Below are positions 1-7,147 of a stretch of 64,000 nucleotides of DNA, one piece after another. Numbering within the stretch: the stretch's first letter is position 1; each line of letters starts with the position of its first letter. This DNA comes from Xanthomonas citri pv. mangiferaeindicae (GTDB lineage: Bacteria > Pseudomonadota > Gammaproteobacteria > Xanthomonadales > Xanthomonadaceae): positions 3,038,001 through 3,102,000 of the forward strand of contig CP016836.1 in assembly GCA_002240395.1 (NCBI GenBank), in the 5' to 3' direction. Below the pieces are notes generated by a model. It saw only the letters and a program-made list of their open reading frames with translations, was not told the DNA's origin and made no database searches. A program made the position numbers and the translations under genes.

Positions 1-2937
1 CAGGCTCACCTCTCGCTAGTCCACGAGTCGCTGCTGGCCGGAGGACAGATGCTGTGGAGCGGGGAGGAGTCTTCGCTTCCGAAGGTGCCGCTGCGTCGAC
101 TGACAGACGTCACAGCGCCCTTCGCGCAGACCATCCAAGCCTGCGATTCGCTGAAAGACGCGGAGGCGCTAACCACAGCGCAGGCGTTGGAGCGCATCAA
201 CACCCTGACCGACACCCAGGCAGCGCTTGCCGCACTCACTCAAATCGACTCGCAAGGCTCAGCCGCGTTTGGTGGCCTGTGGGGAGGCCTTGCTTCGGAC
301 GTCGCTGCGCTCGAAGAAGCCTCTCGCTGGATGATCACCAACGCGGGCCTGAGGATGCTGGCGTCGCGCATCGTCGACCCTCAGCGAAAGCTGGATCAGG
401 CGACCCAGCACCTTGAAAGAAGCGGGAGGCTGGGTGGAAAACTGTCCGAATTGTTCGCCACCCTGCGCTTTGCCGGAAACGATGAGGTTGCATCGGACCC
501 TGCCCACGTCTCTGTGGATGCCGCAATACGCCAGCTTCGGGCGTGGGAAGCGGACCCGGAAGGTCTCCCGCAGTGGGTCGCATACATCGCCCAAGCAAAG
601 GTAGCCAAGCGCCGTGGGCTGAGGAACTTCGTCGATGCGTTGGCGACGGGCACCCTGGTACCCGACGAGGCCAGAGGGACGTTCGATCTGGCCTATTACG
701 AGGCGGTCCTGTCGGCGATGGTGGCCAGGGAACCCGAGCTCGCAACGTTCGACGGCAAGAAGCAAACCGAGCTCGTCGAGTCGTTCTGCGAGCTGGACCG
801 GGGACGCATCGACTTGGCTCGACGTCAGGTGTCGCAATCCCACAGAGAACGTATCCCTTCGAAAAGCGGGGCGGCGGGACCGGTGGCGGTGCTTCTTGGC
901 GAGATGGCGAAGAAGAGGGGTCATCTGCCTATTCGGCAGCTCGTGGAACGGGGAGCGCCCGCCATCCAGGCGCTCAAGCCCGTCTTCATGATGAGCCCAC
1001 TGTCGGTGGCGCAGTTTCTGCCGCCCGGTGTGCTGGAGTTCGACCTGTTGGTCATTGACGAGGCTAGCCAGGTTCAGCCGATCGATGCGTTAGGTGCCAT
1101 CGCGCGTGCCAAGCAACTGGTCATTGTGGGCGACGAGCGTCAATTGCCACCGACTCGGTTCTTCTCAAGAGCCTTGGGCGATTCCTCAGCACCGCTGGAT
1201 GACGCCGCGGCGCCGGCCGACGTCGAGAGCATCCTGGGCCTGTGCTTGGCGCGTGGGTTGCCGGACCGAATGCTCCAGTGGCATTACCGGAGCCGCCACC
1301 AGTCCTTGATCGCGGTGTCCAACAGCCAGTTTTACGAGAACAGGCTGCTGATCGTTCCGAGCCCCTACACGAGCGAGGCGGGGGTCGGTCTTCGATTCCA
1401 CCACCTGCCGGACGCCGTTTACGACCGTGGTGGCACCAGCACCAACGCTCGTGAAGCGAAGACGGTGGCCATGGCGGTCATCGCCCATGCACAAACGACC
1501 CCACACCTCACCTTGGGCGTTGCGGCGTTCTCGACCCAACAGCGGCGCGCCATCTTTGATGAAGTGGAGTTGCTGCGACGCCAACATCCCGAGACCGAAG
1601 GTTTTTTCACTGCCCACGCCCACGAGCCATTCTTTGTCAAAAGCCTGGAAAACATCCAAGGCGACGAGCGCGATGTCATCTTCATTTCGATCGGGTATGG
1701 ACGCGATGCGCGGGGCGGAGTGAGCATGAATTTCGGGCCGGTGAGCAACGAGGGCGGCGAGCGTCGGCTCAACGTGCTCATCAGCCGGGCCAAGTCGCGT
1801 TGCGAGGTCTTCTCGTCCATCACCGACGAAGACATCGATCTCACCCGAGGCAAGGGCAAAGGCACGGCTGCGCTCAAGCTGTTCTTGCACTACGCCCGCA
1901 CGGGACGCCTCCACATTGCGACCGAAGCCCTTGAGGAGCGCAAGAAGACGTTCGAACAGGAGGTTGCCAAGGCGCTCATTGCCCGCGGCTACGACCTCCA
2001 TATGCACGTAGGCGTAGCCGGGTTCTTCGTCGACATCGCCATCGCGGACCCGGAGAAGCCAGGACGCTATGTCATCGGCATCGAGTGCGACGGAGACTCT
2101 TACCGAAGGTCGAAGGGCGCGCGCGATCGAGATCGTCTGCGGGAGCAGGCGCTCCGCGACAAGGGTTGGCAGGTCCACCGGGTGTGGAGTGCCGAGTGGT
2201 TCCTGCGGCCCGCTGCGGAACTCGATGCACTGGTGCGGGTCATTGAGGCCGCGAAACTAGAACCAGATTCATTCGAGGTCGAAGCTGCCTCCCGATCGCG
2301 AGCTGTTCCGATCGACATCGAGAGCGTGGATCACGACGACTTCGTTGAGGTGGGACTGGTGAGCTCTGATGCGTTGCCGGACACCGATCCTTACGTGGAA
2401 GCCAATTTCTCAGTGCCCAACCCGCAGCAGGAACTGCACACGGTCCCGGCAATACGAATGGCGGACTTCGTTCGGGAAGTGGTGCGTGCTGAGGGCCCCA
2501 TCCATCGCTCAGAGGTCGTGGTGCGCATACGGTCTCTGTGGGGCCTACAGCGGACGGGAGGGCGCATACAGAGTGCAGTCGAAGAAGGCATCAGGTGTGC
2601 CGTCGAGGATGGTGTGGTGCTGCAGGACGGTGAGTTCCTTATGTGGCCAGGCCGCTCTGTCCGGGTTCGAGACCGAAGCGACGTTCAGTCGCTCACCCTG
2701 CGACGCCCCGAGTTGCTTCCACCTATAGAGATGGATATCGCTATCTTGGAATTGGTGCGTAACAACCTGGGCGCTTCGCTGCACGAGATTGCCCTTCACG
2801 TTTCGCGCCGACTGGGATTCCGAACAACAAGCGCGCAACTGCGTGCAGCGCTGGTGGAGAGGGCTGAGTCGCTTGTAGCGGGCGGGGTTTTGGAGCTTCG
2901 AAATGGGTTGCTCGTGGAGCGTCCTGTGAAGCACTGA
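1..2937 (+). CDS. SF1 helicase-nuclease (DUF4011/Vsr-like/DUF3320 type), 5'-truncated by window edge
   Basis: The reading frame is open from base 1, so the gene starts outside the window; 978 residues are visible. A helicase core is clear: motif II LLVIDEASQ near residue 350 followed by VGDERQLPP, then ENIQGDERDVIFISIGYG, then RRLNVLISRAK, as in Upf1-like SF1 helicases. No GxGKT Walker A is visible, so it must lie upstream. Near residues 689-720 there is a Vsr/DUF559-like nuclease segment (GIECDGDSYRRS followed by ARDRDRLR and a WQVHRVWS strand). The last ~170 residues resemble the DUF3320 winged-helix tail. From memory of these families the architecture matches the Hhe-type defence protein, so a role in phage defence is inferred. 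Codon use looks less GC-rich than the downstream core genes, and the gene ends next to a tRNA 3' end, suggesting transfer. Family identity is fairly sure; the defence role is not shown by the sequence. Confidence 0.82.
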   Translation, partial: QAHLSLVHESLLAGGQMLWSGEESSLPKVPLRRLTDVTAPFAQTIQACDSLKDAEALTTAQALERINTLTDTQAALAALTQIDSQGSAAFGGLWGGLASDVAALEEASRWMITNAGLRMLASRIVDPQRKLDQATQHLERSGRLGGKLSELFATLRFAGNDEVASDPAHVSVDAAIRQLRAWEADPEGLPQWVAYIAQAKVAKRRGLRNFVDALATGTLVPDEARGTFDLAYYEAVLSAMVAREPELATFDGKKQTELVESFCELDRGRIDLARRQVSQSHRERIPSKSGAAGPVAVLLGEMAKKRGHLPIRQLVERGAPAIQALKPVFMMSPLSVAQFLPPGVLEFDLLVIDEASQVQPIDALGAIARAKQLVIVGDERQLPPTRFFSRALGDSSAPLDDAAAPADVESILGLCLARGLPDRMLQWHYRSRHQSLIAVSNSQFYENRLLIVPSPYTSEAGVGLRFHHLPDAVYDRGGTSTNAREAKTVAMAVIAHAQTTPHLTLGVAAFSTQQRRAIFDEVELLRRQHPETEGFFTAHAHEPFFVKSLENIQGDERDVIFISIGYGRDARGGVSMNFGPVSNEGGERRLNVLISRAKSRCEVFSSITDEDIDLTRGKGKGTAALKLFLHYARTGRLHIATEALEERKKTFEQEVAKALIARGYDLHMHVGVAGFFVDIAIADPEKPGRYVIGIECDGDSYRRSKGARDRDRLREQALRDKGWQVHRVWSAEWFLRPAAELDALVRVIEAAKLEPDSFEVEAASRSRAVPIDIESVDHDDFVEVGLVSSDALPDTDPYVEANFSVPNPQQELHTVPAIRMADFVREVVRAEGPIHRSEVVVRIRSLWGLQRTGGRIQSAVEEGIRCAVEDGVVLQDGEFLMWPGRSVRVRDRSDVQSLTLRRPELLPPIEMDIAILELVRNNLGASLHEIALHVSRRLGFRTTSAQLRAALVERAESLVAGGVLELRNGLLVERPVKH

Positions 2938-3093
2938 GAGGAACGGCGTTAATGTTCGACTAGCTCAATTCAAGCGTCGCGCCCCCTTCGGGACGAAGAA
3001 CTACGAAGGACAGCTCATTCGGCTGTCCGTACTCGCTCCAGGCGAACCCGTCGAGCCGGGGCTCTTATCAAGTCCCCGCACACCCAGAAACGC

Positions 3094-3116
3094 AAAACGC
3101 CCCTTGCGGGGCGCTT
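3094..3116 (-). terminator. Rho-independent terminator of tRNA-Ser
   Basis: A 6-bp GC stem (3098-3103 with 3108-3113) closes a 4-base loop and is followed on the minus strand by TTTT (3094-3097). It lies about 10 bases past the 3' end of the minus-strand tRNA-Ser, as expected for its terminator. Confidence 0.75.
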
Positions 3117-3124
3117 TGCATTTC

Positions 3125-3217
3125 TGGCGGAGAGAGGGGGATTCGAACCCCCGAAGCGCGGTTTAGACGCTTACACACTTTCCAGGCGTGCTCCTTCAAC
3201 CACTCGGACACCTCTCC
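3125..3217 (-). tRNA. tRNA-Ser(GGA)
   Basis: A 93-base class II tRNA including encoded CCA at 3125-3127. The acceptor stem GGAGAGG pairs with the 3' strand (last pair G-U), the T loop reads GGTTCGAATCC, and the anticodon loop CTGGAAA gives anticodon GGA, which reads UCC/UCU serine codons. The long variable arm is typical of serine tRNAs. The tRNA points away from dnaX, and its 3' end faces the helicase gene, which is the usual geometry of a genomic island integrated at a tRNA. Confidence 0.95.
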
Positions 3218-3340
3218 GGATCTGTCCCGCGCGGGCCGCGGGGCGGCACGCTGCGACGGCTGGACCGCCGCGGGCCGGCCATTCTAGCTGGGCCGGGGCC
3301 CGGTCACAAGGAAGGGGGACGGCCGTGGCAGAATAGCGGC

Positions 3341-5176
3341 ATGTCCTATCTCGTCCTCGCCCGGAAGTGGCGTCCGAAGCGGTTTGCCGAGCTGGTCGGG
3401 CAGGAGCACGTCGTGCGTGCGCTGACCAACGCGCTGGAGACCGGCCGCGTCCATCACGCCTTCCTGTTCACCGGCACCCGCGGCGTCGGCAAGACGACGA
3501 TCGCGCGCATCTTCGCCAAGAGTCTGAATTGCGAGCGGGGCACCTCGTCCGACCCTTGCGGGGAGTGCGAGACCTGCCTGGCGATCGACGCGGGGCGCTA
3601 CATCGACCTGCTGGAGATCGACGCGGCCAGCAACACCGGCGTCGACGATGTGCGCGAGCTCATCGACAACGCGCAGTACATGCCCTCGCGCGGCCGGGTG
3701 AAGGTCTACCTGATCGACGAAGTGCACATGCTGTCGAAGTCGGCGTTCAATGCGCTGCTCAAGACGCTCGAGGAGCCGCCGGGGCATGTGAAGTTCCTGT
3801 TGGCGACGACCGACCCGCAGAAGCTGCCGGTCACCGTGCTCTCGCGCTGCCTGCAGTTCAACCTCAAGCGGCTGGACGAGGACCAGATCCAGGGCCAGAT
3901 GACCCGGATTCTCGCGGCCGAGGGCATCGCGGCGGATGCGGCGGCGATCCGGCAGCTCTCCAAGGCGGCCGATGGCAGCCTGCGCGACGGGCTGTCGCTG
4001 CTCGACCAGGCGATCGCCTACACCGGTGCGGGCGGCGAGGGCGGTGCGCTCGCCGATGCGGCGGTGGCGACGATGCTCGGCAGTGTCGACCGCACACGGG
4101 TGGGCAACCTGTTGTCCGCGCTGGCGCAGGCCGATGGCGCGCGGCTGATGGCCGAGGTCGCGGCGCTGGCCGAGTTCTCGCCGGACTGGTCGGGCGTGCT
4201 CGATGCGCTGTCCGAAGCGTTGCACCGCATCCAGGTTCGCCAGTTGGTGCCCGAGGTTGGCATCGAGGCCGATGGTCTGGATCTGGATACGCTGGCCGCG
4301 TCGGTGCGGCCGGAGGTCGTGCAGCTGTGGTACCAGATGGCACTCAATGGCCGCCGTGATCTGGCTTTGGCGCCGAGTCCGCGTGCGGGCTTCGAGATGA
4401 CGGTGCTGCGGATGTTCGCGTTCCGCCCGGCCGAAGGCGGCAATGCCGGTGCCCCGACGGGCGGCGGTGCCGGGCAGGGCCGGGCATCCGGGCCGGCTGC
4501 GGCGCGGGCCGCGCTGGGCGATGCGTCCGCGGCGGCGCCGCGGGCGGCCGCATCGGCGCCGGAGGCCGCAATGCTGGCGCGTCCGGTGCCGCGTGCGCCG
4601 GTCGATGCGGTGCCGATGGCGGCTGCCGGCCAGGGCATCGACATGCCGCGCAAGGCGCCGCCGGCCGCTCCGGCTGCACCTGTCCCCGAACCTAGCCCTG
4701 CGCCGCGTGCCGAGCCGCCTGCGGCTCCCGCGCCGCGCGCCGAACCGGCGCCGCAGGCGGCCAAGCCGTCGATGACGCTCGATGCCGACGGCTGGCTGGA
4801 CCTCGTGGCCGATCTGCCGTTGCGCGGCCCGGTGCGTGAGTTGGCGGCCAGTGCGGCCTTCGTCGCGCTCGACGGCGATGTGCTCAAGCTGGCGTTGCCC
4901 GAATCCGACGAGCACCTGAAGGCGCCGATCATGGTCCACCAGTTGGCGTCTGCGCTCGCCGGGCCGCTGGGCGCGACGCCGCAGATCCGCTTCGAGACCG
5001 CGGCCGCGCGCACCGCGCCGACGCTGCACGAGCGCAATGCGCAGCAGCGCGATGCGCTGCAGGCGGCGGCCGAGCAGAATTTCCTCTCCGATCCGGACGT
5101 GCAGCGCCTGATGTCGCAGCAGGGCGCGCGCGTGGTGCCGGATTCCATTCGCCCCTACGACGAACAAGGACTTTGA
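3341..5176 (+). CDS. dnaX: DNA polymerase III subunit tau/gamma
   Basis: Clamp-loader ATPase subunit (611 aa) that loads the beta sliding clamp and, through its C-terminal part, couples polymerase cores at the fork. The start MSYLVLARKWRP at 3341 is the conserved family N-terminus; the frame is open further upstream but overlaps the tRNA. Visible landmarks are Walker A GTRGVGKT (45-52), a zinc module C64/C73/C76/C79, Walker B LIDEVH (124-129) and the SRC sensor (168-170). A Pro/Ala-rich linker at about 360-475 precedes the C-terminal tau domain. No A-rich slippery heptamer was seen, so there is no sign of an E. coli-style frameshift producing gamma. It is the first gene of dnaX-ybaB-recR; its stop overlaps the next start. 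Confidence 0.96.
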   Translation: MSYLVLARKWRPKRFAELVGQEHVVRALTNALETGRVHHAFLFTGTRGVGKTTIARIFAKSLNCERGTSSDPCGECETCLAIDAGRYIDLLEIDAASNTGVDDVRELIDNAQYMPSRGRVKVYLIDEVHMLSKSAFNALLKTLEEPPGHVKFLLATTDPQKLPVTVLSRCLQFNLKRLDEDQIQGQMTRILAAEGIAADAAAIRQLSKAADGSLRDGLSLLDQAIAYTGAGGEGGALADAAVATMLGSVDRTRVGNLLSALAQADGARLMAEVAALAEFSPDWSGVLDALSEALHRIQVRQLVPEVGIEADGLDLDTLAASVRPEVVQLWYQMALNGRRDLALAPSPRAGFEMTVLRMFAFRPAEGGNAGAPTGGGAGQGRASGPAAARAALGDASAAAPRAAASAPEAAMLARPVPRAPVDAVPMAAAGQGIDMPRKAPPAAPAAPVPEPSPAPRAEPPAAPAPRAEPAPQAAKPSMTLDADGWLDLVADLPLRGPVRELAASAAFVALDGDVLKLALPESDEHLKAPIMVHQLASALAGPLGATPQIRFETAAARTAPTLHERNAQQRDALQAAAEQNFLSDPDVQRLMSQQGARVVPDSIRPYDEQGL

Positions 5177-5178
5177 TG

Positions 5179-5499
5179 ATGCGTGGAAATATCGGCCAGC
5201 TGATGCAGCAGGCCCAGAAGATGCAGGAAAACATGCAGCGCGTGCAGGAAGAGCTGGCCAACCTCGAGGTCGAGGGCAGTGCCGGCGGCGGCATGGTCAG
5301 CGTCACGCTGACCGGCGCCAAGGCTTGCCGCAAGGTGCGCATCGATCCGTCGGTGCTGTCGGACCCGGAGATGGCCGAAGACCTGATCGCGGCGGCGTTC
5401 AACGACGCGTCGAACAAGGTCGACGAGGAATCGAAGGCGCGCATGGCGGGCGCCACCGCCGGCATGCCGCTGCCGCCGGGCATGAAGCTGCCGTTCTAA
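5179..5499 (+). CDS. ybaB: YbaB/EbfC nucleoid-associated protein
   Basis: Small DNA-binding protein (106 aa) of the YbaB/EbfC family, which forms tweezer-like dimers on DNA and is almost always encoded between dnaX and recR. The N-terminal helix MRGNIGQLMQQAQKMQENMQ and the central VEGSAGGGMVSVTLTGAKA segment are the family signatures. Two ATGs lie in tandem (5176 and 5179), the first overlapping the dnaX stop by one base; 5179 gives the usual MRGN N-terminus. The overlap implies translational coupling to dnaX. The family is certain; its exact physiological role is poorly known in general. Confidence 0.93.
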   Translation: MRGNIGQLMQQAQKMQENMQRVQEELANLEVEGSAGGGMVSVTLTGAKACRKVRIDPSVLSDPEMAEDLIAAAFNDASNKVDEESKARMAGATAGMPLPPGMKLPF

Positions 5500-5521
5500 G
5501 GCCCGCGGTCTCTAGGGCGGG

Positions 5522-5552
5522 GCGCCTCGGCGCGCTCCGTTCGCCGAGGCGC
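5522..5552. repeat. Perfect 11-bp stem-loop between ybaB and recR
   Basis: GCGCCTCGGCG (5522-5532) pairs perfectly with 5542-5552 around a 9-base loop. There is no following T tract, so it is not a classical terminator. It may attenuate or protect the dnaX-ybaB transcript, or be a REP-like palindrome. Confidence 0.6.
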
Positions 5553-5608
5553 ACCGCGGTTCACTGCGGCACGCGCATCGTGGCCCTTCCTTCTGACCTT
5601 CGTCGCGC

Positions 5609-6208
5609 ATGTCCGCATTGCTGGAACAACTGATCGATGCGTTGCGCGTACTGCCCGGGGTTGGGCAGAAGTCGGCGCAGCGCATGGCCTATCACGTGCT
5701 CGAACGCGGGCGCGAGGGCGGCGCGCGGCTGGCCGCGGCGTTGGCCGAGGCGGTCGAGAAGATCGGCCACTGCGCGCGGTGCCGCGACTTCAGCGAGACG
5801 CCGGTGTGCCCGACCTGCGCCAGCGCGTCGCGCGATGCGCAGACGCTGTGCGCGGTCGAGACGCCGGCTGACCGGCTGGCGATCGAACAGGCCACCGGCT
5901 ACCGCGGGTTCTACTTCGTGCTGCAGGGCCGGCTGAGTCCGCTCGATGGCATCGGCCCGCGCGAGCTGGGCCTGGATCTGTTGGCCGCGCGGCTGGCCGA
6001 GGGCGAGGTGCGCGAGTTGATCATCGCCACCAATCCCACAGTCGAGGGCGAGGCGACTGCGCATTACCTGGCGCAGATCGCGCGCCAGCACGGTGTGCGG
6101 CCCAGCCGTCCTGCGCATGGCCTGCCACTGGGCGGCGAACTGGAGTTCGTCGATCGCGGCACGCTGTCGCATGCGTTCGGCAGCCGCAGCGAAATCGGCG
6201 ATTCGTAA
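5609..6208 (+). CDS. recR: Recombination protein RecR
   Basis: Recombination mediator (199 aa) acting with RecO/RecF to load RecA on gapped single-stranded DNA. It shows the N-terminal helix-hairpin-helix (VLPGVGQKSAQRMA, about 14-27), a four-cysteine zinc finger C55/C58/C67/C70, and a Toprim domain (DRLAIEQATGYRGFYFVLQG onward, then EVRELIIATNPTVEGEATA). The length is that of the family. It lies 109 bases after ybaB with a strong hairpin between, so it may be partly uncoupled from dnaX-ybaB although in the same direction. Confidence 0.96.
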   Translation: MSALLEQLIDALRVLPGVGQKSAQRMAYHVLERGREGGARLAAALAEAVEKIGHCARCRDFSETPVCPTCASASRDAQTLCAVETPADRLAIEQATGYRGFYFVLQGRLSPLDGIGPRELGLDLLAARLAEGEVRELIIATNPTVEGEATAHYLAQIARQHGVRPSRPAHGLPLGGELEFVDRGTLSHAFGSRSEIGDS

Positions 6209-6294
6209 TCCACGCGCGGGGCTGCGTTCGGTCTGAGCCGAAGGCGCGACAGCGGTATGCTCTGCGCCATCGCGAATCACGAGTGACGGCTTTC

Positions 6295-6639
6295 ATGACC
6301 ATCTTCCACAAGATCATCCGCCGCGAGATCCCGGCCGACATCGTCTATGAGGACGAGCACCTGATCGCGTTCCGCGACATCGGCCCGCAGGCGCCGGTGC
6401 ATGTGCTGTTCGTGCCCAAGCAGGATTACGCGACGCTCAACGATGTGCCCGAGGACGCGCCGGAAGTCATCGGCCGGCTCGCGCTCGCCGCCGCGCGCTA
6501 TGCGAAGGCGCAGGGGTTCGACAAGGACGGCTATCGCATCGTCATGAACTGCAACGACCACGGCGGGCAGACGGTGTACCAGATCCATCTGCACCTGCTC
6601 GCCGGCGCGCCGCTTGGGCGGTTCGGCACGCCCGCGTAA
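6295..6639 (+). CDS. HIT family (HinT-like) purine nucleoside phosphoramidase
   Basis: Small histidine-triad hydrolase (114 aa) likely cleaving AMP from phosphoramidate or acyl-adenylate substrates. ATG at 6295 gives the canonical MTIFHKIIRREIPADIVYED start; a GTG 12 bases upstream is less likely. The C-terminal active-site strand reads VYQIHLHLLAG, so the first histidine of the triad is replaced by glutamine while the middle (nucleophilic) and last histidines remain. It follows recR by 86 bases and converges with the slp operon. The name is confident at family level only. Confidence 0.88.
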   Translation: MTIFHKIIRREIPADIVYEDEHLIAFRDIGPQAPVHVLFVPKQDYATLNDVPEDAPEVIGRLALAAARYAKAQGFDKDGYRIVMNCNDHGGQTVYQIHLHLLAGAPLGRFGTPA

Positions 6640-6655
6640 GCGCGTGGGCGCGGGC

Positions 6656-7147
6656 TTACCAGTAGCCCCACCACGGCCAGGGCGCGGGGCGGGTCAGCAC
6701 GTCGACCGTCTCGCGTACCGGCCACAGGTAGACCACGTCGGCGTCGAGGCGCGGGAAGCGGTAGTCGTACTCGCCGATCCGGCGGGTGTCATAGCCGGCG
6801 ATGCGGCCGGTGAAGGTGACTTCGCGGTTCTTCTCGAACACCGCCGGGTCGTAGAAGCCGGCGCGGCAGGCGATGAAGCGGCCGTTGGTGTCGTCGCTGG
6901 CCCAGTACGGGCGGCCAGTCGCGGTGAGCCGGGTGGCGATCATCTCGAAACACGTGGCGTCGGGTCGTGGTTCGACCTGGACGATGCGTCCGCCCCAGCG
7001 CACTGCGGTGCCGGTGTAGTCGCCCTGCACGGCGGCATGCGGCGTGGGCGATTCGGCGAAGCCGCCCTGCAGCGGCCTGGGCTGCGAGGCGCAGGCGCCC
7101 AGCAGCAGGGCCAGGGCGCTGATGGGCAACAGACGGGCGGGGCTCAT
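6656..7147 (-). CDS. slp: Slp-family outer membrane lipoprotein
   Basis: A 163-aa lipoprotein: signal peptide with lipobox LLGAC (C19), then an Slp-like domain with GRIVQVEPRPDATCFEMIATRL and an aromatic C-terminus (PWPWWGYW). Slp proteins are starvation- or acid-linked outer-membrane lipoproteins of unclear function. The start overlaps the stop of the upstream transglutaminase gene by 4 bases (ATGA), so it is the last gene of the moxR operon. The family call is good; its place in this operon is unexplained. Confidence 0.8.
   Translation of the reverse strand: MSPARLLPISALALLLGACASQPRPLQGGFAESPTPHAAVQGDYTGTAVRWGGRIVQVEPRPDATCFEMIATRLTATGRPYWASDDTNGRFIACRAGFYDPAVFEKNREVTFTGRIAGYDTRRIGEYDYRFPRLDADVVYLWPVRETVDVLTRPAPWPWWGYW

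Noticed and set aside
1..2937. Very-short-patch repair (Vsr) protein
   Set aside because: The Vsr-like fold is only one domain of a large helicase, and no cytosine methylase lies beside it in the window.
3218..3340. SRP RNA (ffs) between tRNA-Ser and dnaX
   Set aside because: ffs is near dnaX in some relatives, but the conserved GGUCAGG...GGAAGGAAGCAGCC core is absent; only a chance GGAAGG-like string is present.
3284..5167. Long minus-strand frame opposite dnaX
   Set aside because: Arg/His-rich shadow of the dnaX coding frame without any recognisable domain.
3341..5176. Programmed frameshift in dnaX giving the gamma subunit
   Set aside because: No A AAA AAG-type slippery heptamer with following hairpin was seen.
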